From Bacillota bacterium (GTDB lineage Bacteria > Bacillota > Clostridia > Acetivibrionales > DSM-1351), in NCBI GenBank assembly GCA_023397905.1, contig JAEWSZ010000102.1:1-64000 (forward strand): DNA of 64,000 nucleotides. Direction: 5' to 3'. The translations under genes and the position numbers were made by a program. The notes under the pieces are model-generated. The model searched no databases. It was not told the DNA's origin and worked only from the letters and a program-made list of their open reading frames with translations. The first letter of the stretch is position 1. Each line of letters starts with the position of its first letter. Shown in pieces: positions 17,061-25,718 of the stretch.

Positions 17061-18128
17061 GTGGCAAATCGCGGAGAGCCCGTCTATCAATCCGGCGTTT
17101 TGTTCGTGGGTCCCAATGCTTATTCTCAGGCAGTCCTTAAGTAAAGGCGACTGCCCGAAGGCTCTGACAAATATCCCTTTTTCACACAGCTTTTTATAAA
17201 CCTCAACACAGTTTTCAACTTTTACAAGTATGAAGTTTGCCGCCGAGCCGTATACATCCAGGCCTTTTATCTCCTTCAGCCTGGCTGCGGCCCATTCTCT
17301 TTCGGCTATGAGCAGCGCCACATTTTTCTGAATCTGTTCCTTTGCGCTCAAAACCAGAAGCGCTGTATACTGCGACAGCGAACTGATATTATACGGAGGT
17401 CTTGCCAGATTTACAGCTTTGGTGAGAGCATGGCCGGCAATGGAATACCCGCACCTGATGCCTGCCAGCCCGTACGCTTTTGAGAATGTTTTCAACACCA
17501 GCAGATTTTCATATTTATTGACATAAGGAATCACTGTGGTATCACAAAACTCAGCATAGGCTTCATCAACAATCACTGCGGAGTTTCTGCAATATTCCGC
17601 CACCGCCAGCACATCTTCCCGCGGCATCAGATTCCCTGTCGGGTTATTGGGATTGCATATATAGATTATTTTAGGCTTTTCTCTGTCATAGGCCTCAATA
17701 ATGGCCTGTTTTGAATATTCGAAACGGCTGGCTGGGTCCAGCAGATAGCTGACGGGAGTTCCTCCCGCAATCAGGCAGGAATCCCTGTACATTCCGAAGG
17801 ACGGGGTGGGATACAGCACCTTGTCCCCCGGTCCCACAAAAACATTTGCTATTATCTGTATCAGCTGGTCCGACCCCGTACCCACTATTATCTGGTCGGA
17901 GTCAGCACTCCAGTGCTCTGCAAGCGCCTTTCTCAGCTGTATCGAGTCCGTATCGGGATATAGATTCAGCTCCGGATTATCTGAGATAAATGCGGAGAGC
18001 TTCTCCCTGACCTCCAGTGGCATATTAAAAGGGCTCTCGTTGGCGTCAAGCTTGATCCTGTATGGCTGCTGGTTGGCATTGTATGGTATGAACGACCGTA
18101 TTTCAGGCCTGATTAAGTCTTCGATCAT
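17052..18128 (-). CDS. hisC: histidinol-phosphate aminotransferase
   Basis: HisC is a PLP enzyme that transfers the amino group from glutamate to imidazole acetol phosphate. The PLP lysine is in V-L-K-T-F-S-K-A-Y-G-L-A-G, preceded by N-P-N-N-P-T-G and D-E-A-Y. The 358-residue length is normal. It is separated from hisD by 463 nt that hold a structured RNA-like element, and from hisB by 232 nt. A perfect hairpin overlaps its stop codon. Confidence 0.96.
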   Translation of the reverse strand: MIEDLIRPEIRSFIPYNANQQPYRIKLDANESPFNMPLEVREKLSAFISDNPELNLYPDTDSIQLRKALAEHWSADSDQIIVGTGSDQLIQIIANVFVGPGDKVLYPTPSFGMYRDSCLIAGGTPVSYLLDPASRFEYSKQAIIEAYDREKPKIIYICNPNNPTGNLMPREDVLAVAEYCRNSAVIVDEAYAEFCDTTVIPYVNKYENLLVLKTFSKAYGLAGIRCGYSIAGHALTKAVNLARPPYNISSLSQYTALLVLSAKEQIQKNVALLIAEREWAAARLKEIKGLDVYGSAANFILVKVENCVEVYKKLCEKGIFVRAFGQSPLLKDCLRISIGTHEQNAGLIDGLSAICHNA

Positions 18129-18252
18129 GGTGTGCTCCTTCCCGGCTTTTCAATTCCAGTTAATGATTATTTATTTAGAATACGGGAGCCAAAGCTCAGA
18201 ATTAATAATAACACTGTTAAAGGCTGAATTCGTGTGCAAATGATAGTACTTC

Positions 18253-18470
18253 CGGACTAACTTGCAATAAATGGATCGCCTCCAAAACTATTGCTTGTAT
18301 CAGTAATGGTTCATAATAAGCATAAACGCCGCCGCTCACATTCGCCATCCGTGGACTCATAGTTCGCTAAAATCCATATCGTGTGGATTTTCCGGCTCCT
18401 ATGCTTATTCTTCACCAACTGATACATAGCAATAATTTTTAACCCGGCGCCCATTGATTCCAAGTTGTCC
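18253..18470 (-). ncRNA. structured RNA-like element, copy A, in the hisD-hisC gap
   Basis: On the minus strand this stretch folds into nested helices: 18461-18470 with 18254-18264; 18418-18434 with 18289-18304 (16 pairs, one bulge); 18400-18409 with 18315-18324 (10 perfect pairs); and the inner hairpin 18384-18391 with 18369-18376. The 3' strand of the inner hairpin leads into a core, AGCGAACTATGAG then GGCGAATGTGAGCG (18333-18368), nearly identical in copy B at 24213-24486. The ends are shared too (ACAACTT...TCAATGGG and TGCAAGTTAGT). The helices pair in both copies with different sequences, which is covariation. I do not recognise the RNA. Standalone HEARO/omega-type or raiA-type RNAs are untested possibilities. 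It is co-oriented with the his operon. Confidence 0.7.
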
Positions 18471-18591
18471 TCGCGTACAATACATGTGTGCATTCCGCCT
18501 TTAAGGTTTTATTCTAAACTACTGTACTTCCATACTCCTGAACTTCTAAAAAAATATTTATTCGCTTTTCATTTTCTCCTGGTCTCCGCAT

Positions 18592-19908
18592 TTATTCGAT
18601 TTCTGGCTCCCGCCTTCTGATCCTGACTGCGTTGGCATGAGCGTCAAGGTGCTCGGCCTCCGCAAACCTGATAATATCCCCGCTGGTTCTCTCCAGCGCT
18701 TGTCTGGTGTAGTAAATCAGGCTGGACTTTTTAATAAACTGGTCCACGTTCACAGGAGACGAAAATCTGGCCGTACCGCTGGTTGGCAGCACATGGCTTG
18801 GTCCGGCCATATAGTCTCCCAGGGGTTCCGGAGAGTAATCTCCTACAAATATTGCTCCCGCATTTTTTATCTTTCCCAGAACGCTCATGGGCTCCTGGAT
18901 ACAGAGCTCAAGATGTTCCGGAGCTATATTATTTGAGACCTCAAGGGCCTTATGGATATTTTCTACCAGTATGGCAAACCCATAGCCGCTTATGGAGCTG
19001 CCTGCTATGGAGCTTCTGCTCAGCTGCGCCAGCTGCCTGTCAAGCTCCAGCTTCACATTGTCTATCAGTACGGGATCATCAGTGACAAGCACCGCAGAAG
19101 CCAGTTTGTCATGCTCTGCCTGTGAAAGCAGGTCCGCCGCCACATATTCCGGCCGGGCGGTGGAATCCGCGATGACCAGTATTTCACTTGGCCCTGCAAA
19201 CATGTCTATATCGCAGTCGCCATAAATCAGTCTTTTAGCAGTGGCAACGTATACATTGCCCGGCCCGCATATTTTATCCACGGCCGGCACCGTCTCCGTC
19301 CCATAGGCCATAGCGGCTATTGCCTGTGCGCCGCCCACTCTGTAAACCTCGTCGATACCGGCTTCCCTTGCGGCGACCAGAATGGCCGGATTTACGCTTC
19401 CATCCCCGGAAGGCGGCGTACACATGATTATCCGGGAAACCCCGGCCACCTTTGCGGGTACTGCCGTCATCAAGACCGATGAAATAAGCGGCGCCGTTCC
19501 GCCGGGAACGTACAAGCCGACTTTTTCTATTGGCCTGACCAGCTGTCCCAAGGTGGTCCCGTCCTCTTTAGGGCTGATCCAGCTGTTTTGCAGCTGCTTC
19601 TCGTGAAAACTCCATATATTCTGTTTCGATGTCCGGATAGTCTCTAACAGCTCACTGTCCACATGGGAATATGCGGCGGTTATCTCTTCATCCGAAACTC
19701 TGATATTATCAATTTCAGCATTGTCAAATTTTCTGCTGTATTCTTTCAAAGCGTGATCGCCTGAGGAACGGACATTTTCCAGGATACCGGCGACAAGCTT
19801 TATAATATCGCTCCCATCCTGGGATTTAGTCCTGTGAGTCAGCGTCCTGTACAATTCCCCTGCTTTGCTCTCCCAATCCCTTCCGGTTAAATCAATAAAA
19901 TTAATCAT
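18592..19908 (-). CDS. hisD: histidinol dehydrogenase
   Basis: HisD carries out the last two steps of histidine synthesis, oxidising histidinol to histidine with two NAD and a catalytic zinc. The 438-residue protein has Y-V-P-G-G-T-A-P-L, the G-P-G-N motif (I-C-G-P-G-N-V-Y-V) and the conserved S-Q-A-E-H-D segment. AGGAGG lies 5 nt before the ATG. It is followed by the 463-nt gap with RNA copy A and preceded by hisG (58 nt). Confidence 0.97.
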   Translation of the reverse strand: MINFIDLTGRDWESKAGELYRTLTHRTKSQDGSDIIKLVAGILENVRSSGDHALKEYSRKFDNAEIDNIRVSDEEITAAYSHVDSELLETIRTSKQNIWSFHEKQLQNSWISPKEDGTTLGQLVRPIEKVGLYVPGGTAPLISSVLMTAVPAKVAGVSRIIMCTPPSGDGSVNPAILVAAREAGIDEVYRVGGAQAIAAMAYGTETVPAVDKICGPGNVYVATAKRLIYGDCDIDMFAGPSEILVIADSTARPEYVAADLLSQAEHDKLASAVLVTDDPVLIDNVKLELDRQLAQLSRSSIAGSSISGYGFAILVENIHKALEVSNNIAPEHLELCIQEPMSVLGKIKNAGAIFVGDYSPEPLGDYMAGPSHVLPTSGTARFSSPVNVDQFIKKSSLIYYTRQALERTSGDIIRFAEAEHLDAHANAVRIRRREPEIE

Positions 19909-19966
19909 AGCACCTCCTGATTAGATCCGAAAAAAGCCTTCAATAAAATGCGCAATGCCGGAATGC

Positions 19967-20632
19967 TCAAGCTCCGGCTTCACTTTTTCCATCTCTGGAG
20001 AGCATTTGCTCTCTCATCCCGCTGATTATTTTCTGTATGCGCTCGTTTTCCATTTTCATGCTGACCCTGTTGACAACCATTCTGGCACTGATATCGGATA
20101 TGGTATCCAGAACCACCAGACCGTTTTCCTTCAGGGTCCTACCGCTTTCGACCAGATCTACGATAACCTCCGACAGCCCAACCAGCGGAGCGAGCTCAAC
20201 AGACCCGTTAAGCTTTATTATTTCAACACTTTCTCTTCTGGCTTTTTCAAAATAATTCCTTGCTATATTGGGATATTTTGTGCCCACTCTTCTTATTGTA
20301 AGCTCATCTATCCTGCCCTGAAGCTCCGCCGGTCCCGCCAGAGCCATCTTACAGGCTGCAAATCCCAAATCCAGGACTTCGTAGAGATTCCTGCCCTCTT
20401 CGAGCAGGGTATCCTTCCCCACGATCCCTATATCCGCCGCCCCGTATTCCACATATGTAGGCACGTCCGCCGGCTTTGCCAGAAAGAACTTTATTTTGTT
20501 TTTCTCATCCGACAGTATGAGCTTTCTCGTGGATGATTTCAGTTCAGAGCAATCTATTCCAACAGCTTCAAACAGCTCAATTGACATTTCTGTAAGTCTG
20601 CCCTTTGACAGAGCAATGGTTAAATACCTCAT
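19967..20632 (-). CDS. hisG: ATP phosphoribosyltransferase, short form
   Basis: HisG joins ATP and PRPP in the first, feedback-controlled step of the pathway. At 221 residues it is the short form that lacks the C-terminal regulatory domain and depends on HisZ, which is encoded just upstream. Motifs include I-A-L-S-K-G-R-L near the start and the PRPP loop D-L-V-E-S-G-R-T-L-K. The ATG at 20632 is chosen because GGGAGG lies 5 nt before it; an upstream in-frame ATG at 20653 lacks such a site. Confidence 0.95.
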   Translation of the reverse strand: MRYLTIALSKGRLTEMSIELFEAVGIDCSELKSSTRKLILSDEKNKIKFFLAKPADVPTYVEYGAADIGIVGKDTLLEEGRNLYEVLDLGFAACKMALAGPAELQGRIDELTIRRVGTKYPNIARNYFEKARRESVEIIKLNGSVELAPLVGLSEVIVDLVESGRTLKENGLVVLDTISDISARMVVNRVSMKMENERIQKIISGMREQMLSRDGKSEAGA

Positions 20633-20689
20633 ACCGACCTCCCGGATACGCATAAAAGCGTATGCATAAAATTATAAAAGCCTCCGCCG

Positions 20690-21946
20690 CTAATTTCCCA
20701 GTAAATCATCAATACTGGTTTCCTGCACCGTATTGTTAATAATGTCGTGAACAGTAATTTTGCCGGTATCCCCGATAAAAATGATTCCGCCTATCTGCTT
20801 TGAACGGGCATAGCTGATACCCTGCTCAACATCTTCCTCCAGCATCATTATCTCAATATTCATATGCTGCTTTCTGAGGGTTTCGGCTATTTCAATGGCC
20901 GTTTTCCTGTTGGATTTCCTGTAGCATATCAGAGAATCCACACTGGGTTTGTCTTTGGATATTAAAGTTTTTCCAAGAGCTTTCATCAACATATTTATAC
21001 CCATTGAAAAACCGGTCGCGGGACAGTCTTTTCCGAAAATAGATGCAAGGCTGTCATATCTTCCGCCTGAAAGTATGGGAAATCCCACCCCATAAGTAAA
21101 TCCCCTGAATATTATGCCCGTGTCATAATTAGGCCCTTTGAGCATGCCCAGATCTATGGAAATGTATTTTTCGAAACCGTAGTCCCGTAAAATATCAATT
21201 ACTTCCTCCATATTTTCCAGTGCAGCAAGGCTTCTCTTATTCTTTGTAATTTTTTTCAGCTTTTCTATCACGTCAAGTGAACCGAATAACCCCGGAAGCT
21301 TCAATATCAGCTCTCTCAGCTCATTCGACAGGTGATACCCGTTTGCTATTTCTTCAACGCCCACATAATCCTTTTTGTCGATGAGCTTTGATATACGTTC
21401 CAGGTCACTATGGGAAAAACCGGCTTCCTCGGCCAGTCCGTTGAAAAACTCCACCTGTCCGATATCTATCTGAAAATTCTCCAGTCCCACTGCTTTTAAA
21501 GTGTTGATGGCCACAGCTATTATCTCGGCATCACTTTCCGATGAAGAGTCTCCCAGCAGCTCCGCGCCAACCTGCGTAAATTCATTCTGGCGTCCGCCTC
21601 CAACTTCATTGAACCTGAACACATTGCCTATATATGAATATTTGATGGGCAACTGGAGGTCCCGGTTTTTGGTTGCTGTTATCCTTGCCACCGGAACTGT
21701 TATATCAGGCCTCAGCACAAGGATTCTGCCCTTCTGGTCAAAGAACTTGACCATCGCTTCCTGCGGAAAAGATTCTATCTCTGAAGAAAACACATCGAAA
21801 AACTCAACGGTTGGAGTTTCTATTTCATAATATCCATAGGATCTGAAGGTTTTTCGTATTCTGCTTTCCATCTCTTTTTTCGCATAGCATTCATCAAACA
21901 GAATGTCCTGCACACCGTCAGGCGTGTATATTTTCCACTTTGACAT
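20690..21946 (-). CDS. hisZ: ATP phosphoribosyltransferase regulatory subunit
   Basis: HisZ is a histidyl-tRNA-synthetase-like protein that forms a hetero-octamer with short HisG and mediates histidine inhibition. The class II core is visible (motif 2-like R-P-D-I-T-V-P-V-A-R and F-R-F-N-E-V-G-G-G, and G-G-R-Y-D-S-L). The C-terminal third (about residues 325-418) is longer than in many HisZ proteins and resembles an anticodon-binding domain, so a true HisS reading was considered. Operon context with short HisG favours HisZ. The ATG at 21946 is chosen because AAGGG precedes it by 7 nt; an in-frame TTG at 21952 is too close to that site. Confidence 0.88.
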   Translation of the reverse strand: MSKWKIYTPDGVQDILFDECYAKKEMESRIRKTFRSYGYYEIETPTVEFFDVFSSEIESFPQEAMVKFFDQKGRILVLRPDITVPVARITATKNRDLQLPIKYSYIGNVFRFNEVGGGRQNEFTQVGAELLGDSSSESDAEIIAVAINTLKAVGLENFQIDIGQVEFFNGLAEEAGFSHSDLERISKLIDKKDYVGVEEIANGYHLSNELRELILKLPGLFGSLDVIEKLKKITKNKRSLAALENMEEVIDILRDYGFEKYISIDLGMLKGPNYDTGIIFRGFTYGVGFPILSGGRYDSLASIFGKDCPATGFSMGINMLMKALGKTLISKDKPSVDSLICYRKSNRKTAIEIAETLRKQHMNIEIMMLEEDVEQGISYARSKQIGGIIFIGDTGKITVHDIINNTVQETSIDDLLGN

Positions 21947-22019
21947 AATCAATCCCTTTCTGACTTTATTAGTTTACCATGCTAAAGCGGTAATTTATTA
22001 AATCAACAAATTACAATTC

Positions 22020-22048
22020 ATTATATTTTATTTTATTATAGCAGTCAA
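22020..22048 (-). promoter_or_regulatory. his operon promoter
   Basis: On the minus strand TTGACT (22043-22048), a 17-nt spacer and TATAAT (22020-22025) form a near-consensus sigma-A promoter. The leader to hisZ is only about 65 nt, and no T-box or attenuator hairpin is visible in it. Confidence 0.85.
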
Positions 22049-22113
22049 TAGCAAAGTATGAAATAATAAAAGTGGACGGAATTCATAATAAAGGTAAAAC
22101 GGAGGTATGAAAT

Positions 22114-24111
22114 ATGCTGAAGAAACGGTTTGAATCTCTCTTTATCCATAATACAAACAGAAAAGTTATATTCGGTATAATTTTGCCTGTGCTGATTTTA
22201 GCCGGTACGGCTGCACTAAGTAACCTGAATTCATATCCCAATGAAGAACCGGCACAATTGCCGACGCCGGCAGCCGTATACCTTGGGAATGGCAAAAATA
22301 CCACATCCGGGGCAAATTCAAATGAGTATTTGGCCGACATTGCGCCCTCCCTTCAAACCCTGGGTCAGGCAAGCCAGTTTCAGCCTGTGGAATTATCTTC
22401 TTCCAAATATATGTTTAACGGTAAATCCATAACTCTGAAGCTTGTCATGACGGAGGGCAGGCATATTACAAACGCCGACCCGGGGCCTTTCGGAGAGGAT
22501 TATTACGAAGGAAACCTCACAGGTCAGGTCTATGACGGCCAAAACAAGCTGAAGGCCGTAACAGATATGACGCCATTTTTTTCGGAATCACTTGTTTTCA
22601 GAAATCGGTTTGACATTGCCTTTGATGACTATAACGGGGACGGACTGCCTGATTTTACAATAGGACAATATATGGGCAGCAATTTCAGAGTCTACAATAT
22701 TTTTACCATAAAAGAAGATGGGAAAATCGCTGAGCTTCCCGTGGAAAACAGCCCCGACGGCATAGTCAGCAGCGGCTATGAGGACCAGGGCGGTTATTAT
22801 TCCGTAAAGCTTCCCAGGATAATAAGCAACGGATTCAAGGTTTCTTTATATAATATGGAGACAGGCAGTATTGACCCGGCATTCTACCAATGGTCCGGAA
22901 CGGCTTTCAAACGTCTGAAAAAACCGGAACTTTCCCAGTTGGATCAGAAACTGCTGCAATTAAAAAGCGGTAAGAAAATACCAGCCGGAAAACTGATTGA
23001 ACAGCTGGATATAGAATCCGATGAAATTTTGACATACCTGTATTATAGTGACCCCGGAAAAATCAAGGCGGATACGGTTTATGAAGGCGGTTTTACTGCC
23101 GCCGGCAGGAAAGAGCTGCTGGTGATTTTCAAACTGACGGGGCTTCCCCATGTGGCAGGTCTTGATACTGCTTTGATTGCAATTTTTGATGAGCCCACCC
23201 TGGAATTGGTATCTCAAAAAGGCTTTGTCAGTGACGAATGCCAGTTTCAACTGCTGAAAGACAGTAAAGGGGCACAGTATTTGCTTTTCTCCGGAACCAC
23301 TTCCTATCAGGGGCACAGCGCCGGTACACTGCAGCTTTTTGATCTGTATGACAACTGGACTCAAATGAGCCTTGACCGTTTCTCCGTCGACCAGGCAATG
23401 TACAGATTTCAACTGATGTCCGGCGGGATAATTTCAGTGCTGAGTCAGGAATACCAGGAAAGCGGAGATATAAAATGGCATAAAAACTATTATCTGAAGT
23501 GGGACCCGGCAACTGCGGCTCTTCTGGATTATATTCCTAAAACCCACACTGACGGAGCGGGAAAGCCGTATTTTGACCGGGAGTCCTTTTCACCTGACGG
23601 AAAATACGCAGTAGCCGCCCATGGCTGGGGATTTGATGAAAACTCCTATATTTTGATATACAGCACGGCTCAGAATAAGCTGATACGCAAATACGATATT
23701 TTATCCTCCGACTTTGAGTACATATGGTCCCCCGACAGCAAAAAGCTTTGTGTAAAGAGCCTCGGGAAAACATGGATAAACACGGACCTACTTGATATTG
23801 AAAAGAACGGTATGATAGATATGCTCAGCATTGCCGGCTATGAAAATCTGAAAAAGCTGGGTGTAAAATTCCCTTATGAGCTGCTGGAAAACAGAGACGA
23901 TCCGTATATTCAGACAGTGGAATGGTCCCCGGACAGCAAAAAAGCGCTGTTGCACTACCAGTGGACCGACAGCCGGTATATGCGGCAAAGCGGTACTTTC
24001 GTCTATGATACGGAAAAGAAAACCATTTCAAAAATAGTTCAGAATCCCGGAGCAGCAGAAGGCGGCAACCTTAAGCCCGCAAAACCCAAGGGCTTTCAAT
24101 GGCATGATTGA
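22114..24111 (+). CDS. exported beta-propeller-like protein, function unknown
   Basis: This 665-residue protein has an N-terminal membrane anchor or signal (about residues 20-40), so the rest lies outside the membrane. A D-Y-N-G-D-G-L-P-D-F motif near residue 172 looks like an FG-GAP/EF-hand-type calcium loop. The C-terminal third has WD40/TolB-like blade motifs (F-S-P-D-G-K-Y-A-V, W-S-P-D-S-K-K-L, W-S-P-D-S-K-K-A-L). It is the only plus-strand gene in the first half of the window and diverges from the his promoter. GGAGG lies 8 nt before the ATG. No enzymatic motif was recognised; binding or sensing at the cell surface is a guess. Confidence 0.7.
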   Translation: MLKKRFESLFIHNTNRKVIFGIILPVLILAGTAALSNLNSYPNEEPAQLPTPAAVYLGNGKNTTSGANSNEYLADIAPSLQTLGQASQFQPVELSSSKYMFNGKSITLKLVMTEGRHITNADPGPFGEDYYEGNLTGQVYDGQNKLKAVTDMTPFFSESLVFRNRFDIAFDDYNGDGLPDFTIGQYMGSNFRVYNIFTIKEDGKIAELPVENSPDGIVSSGYEDQGGYYSVKLPRIISNGFKVSLYNMETGSIDPAFYQWSGTAFKRLKKPELSQLDQKLLQLKSGKKIPAGKLIEQLDIESDEILTYLYYSDPGKIKADTVYEGGFTAAGRKELLVIFKLTGLPHVAGLDTALIAIFDEPTLELVSQKGFVSDECQFQLLKDSKGAQYLLFSGTTSYQGHSAGTLQLFDLYDNWTQMSLDRFSVDQAMYRFQLMSGGIISVLSQEYQESGDIKWHKNYYLKWDPATAALLDYIPKTHTDGAGKPYFDRESFSPDGKYAVAAHGWGFDENSYILIYSTAQNKLIRKYDILSSDFEYIWSPDSKKLCVKSLGKTWINTDLLDIEKNGMIDMLSIAGYENLKKLGVKFPYELLENRDDPYIQTVEWSPDSKKALLHYQWTDSRYMRQSGTFVYDTEKKTISKIVQNPGAAEGGNLKPAKPKGFQWHD

Positions 24112-24212
24112 TGCAGCAAAAATATGTTGAATACGATAGTGTTGAAATACAATATAAATGGGGTGTTGCAAATAAATTCAATATATGTGAAAAAATTTTT
24201 TACCGGTCCGCA

Positions 24213-24486
24213 GGTACAACTTATTCAATGGGAAGCACGTAAAGGTATGGCGTGCAACAATAGCTGAGCGCATTGCAGGATTTGATTTTAGCTGTTGGCG
24301 AAGAATTGGTATTTTAGCTGTAAAACAGACAGGAGGTCTGTTTTAGCGAACTATGAGCCCGGACGGCGAATGCGAGCGACAGCTAAAATATCAAGACTGA
24401 GCCATTACAGATAATTCAAATCCTGCACTAAGACGAAGCTATTGATGTACGGTGTACCTTGTGCTGCACATTGGCTGCAAGTCAGT
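24213..24486 (+). ncRNA. structured RNA-like element, copy B
   Basis: The plus strand folds into nested helices: 24242-24247 with 24455-24460; 24258-24265 with 24437-24444; 24274-24285 with 24416-24427 (12 perfect pairs); 24306-24321 with 24379-24394 (16 pairs, one G-U); and the hairpin 24322-24330 with 24336-24344. The core TTTTAGCGAACTATGAG and GGCGAATGCGAGCG (24341-24378) matches copy A at 18253-18470, as do both ends. Helix sequences differ but pairing is kept. A possible promoter (TTGAAT, 17 nt, CAATAT at 24127-24155) lies upstream. No ORF explains the conservation. The class is not recognised. Confidence 0.72.
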
Positions 24487-24613
24487 TTGGAAGGACTGGT
24501 TATAATTAAGGTTTCACATATATTTAATTGTTATCTTTCAGCGTCTCCTTATTTTAATTTCCAAACAGCCTGTTGTGCAACATATTTTTTCTTATATCAA
24601 TTCATTTAATATT

Positions 24614-25012
24614 TCATTCTTCTATCTTTTGTTCCGCTTCTTTTTGCTCGGCTTCTTTTTCTTCCTTCTTCTCCTGTATTTTTTCAACTATGCCGGGAAC
24701 CAGGTCAATCAATTTTTCCAGGCCTCCGGATTTCCTGATGGGCAACAGGTCAACTTTGTCGCCCTGTATGACCAGTACCGCAGTGGGAGCTATTTTTGCT
24801 CCTGTACCGCCGCCTCCTCCGACACCTCCCATGCCTTTATCGTCGGTTCCTGTGCCCCCGCCGGTTCCCAGACCGAAGGTAAGATTGATAAATGGTACCA
24901 GAGTGGTGTCTCCGATAGTCATAGGTTCCCCTACAACTGTCTTGGTCTTTAGAAAATTCTCCAGCTTGTCAAAAATTGTACTTACGCTCTCTTTAAAATC
25001 GAAATTCGCCAT
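24614..25012 (-). CDS. ytfJ: GerW family sporulation protein (YtfJ)
   Basis: GerW/YtfJ is a spore protein needed for normal germination in Bacillus. The 132-residue protein has the family pattern: an N-terminal helix, V-G-E-P-M-T-I-G-D-T-T-L-V-P-F, a long Gly-rich loop near residues 47-70, then A-V-L-V-I-Q-G-D-K-V-D-L-L-P. The C-terminus is a charged E/K-rich tail. It overlaps the upstream DUF2953 gene by 31 nt, as in the ytfI-ytfJ pair of Bacillus. This supports a spore-forming host. Confidence 0.92.
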   Translation of the reverse strand: MANFDFKESVSTIFDKLENFLKTKTVVGEPMTIGDTTLVPFINLTFGLGTGGGTGTDDKGMGGVGGGGGTGAKIAPTAVLVIQGDKVDLLPIRKSGGLEKLIDLVPGIVEKIQEKKEEKEAEQKEAEQKIEE

Positions 25013-25686
25013 GTCCTCATTCTCCTTTTTATTTTTGATTTGATATTTTTTAATAAAATATTTCTGAAGGGTCTGGTAAACACAAATTCCATTACAACCA
25101 GCAATAGATAGAATATCTGAATACTTCCCCCTATGACCAGGCTCCCTTTTACTCCCTCTTCTTCAAAGGCCGGTTGGAGCCTTATATTAAATTTATCTAA
25201 AATTGCAAATCCAGCGCCCTGTATACCGCAAAGCAATCCGGTATACATCGGGTCTTCAAACCCGACTTTCGCATTTACTTCAAGCTGTCTGGGCTTGCAA
25301 TAGTTCAGCAGTTTCATCACTGACTGAATTCCTTTTCTGATCACCGGGTATGTAACATAGCTGTAGTAATCTTTAGTCTTCTTTTTGCCGGTATGTTTCT
25401 CATTATTTTTTTCATACTGCTTTCTGTTTCCGCCGTCCATTTTCTTTTTGAATCCGAATAAATTCATAAATATCGCAATCCCAGATTGGGAACTGTACAC
25501 AAATCTCATTTTAAGTCCCCCGAAAAACCAGGAAACATACGCCTCAAAGCTTTTGTTTTCGCCGGCTTCCCCTCTGGCATAATATTTGAACGGAATCAGC
25601 AGCACTGCCAGCAATATAAGCAGTAAAACTAAAAATATATACAGAATAATTTTTGCAATTATATAAATTATGCTAATAACCAGCAT
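24982..25686 (-). CDS. DUF2953 membrane protein (YtfI-like)
   Basis: This 234-residue protein has an N-terminal membrane segment (about residues 5-33), then a domain with S-W-F-F-G-G-L-K-M-R-F-V-Y typical of DUF2953, and a second hydrophobic stretch near residues 183-205. In Bacillus the homologue YtfI is encoded next to YtfJ, as here, with a 31-nt overlap. The function is unknown; a role in sporulation is inferred from the partner. An anti-sigma gene lies about 30 nt upstream. Confidence 0.8.
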   Translation of the reverse strand: MLVISIIYIIAKIILYIFLVLLLILLAVLLIPFKYYARGEAGENKSFEAYVSWFFGGLKMRFVYSSQSGIAIFMNLFGFKKKMDGGNRKQYEKNNEKHTGKKKTKDYYSYVTYPVIRKGIQSVMKLLNYCKPRQLEVNAKVGFEDPMYTGLLCGIQGAGFAILDKFNIRLQPAFEEEGVKGSLVIGGSIQIFYLLLVVMEFVFTRPFRNILLKNIKSKIKRRMRTWRISILKRA

Positions 25687-25718
25687 TACAGCCTCCTTTC
25701 AAAGATTGGCCAGGCAGC

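Noticed and set aside
18311..18493. A 60-codon minus-strand ORF in the hisD-hisC gap
   Set aside because: It runs through the helices of RNA copy A, has no ribosome site and no counterpart in copy B, so the conservation is at the RNA level.
21947..22113. Possible T-box or attenuator before hisZ
   Set aside because: The leader is only about 65 nt and holds no T-box sequence, specifier stem or terminator hairpin.
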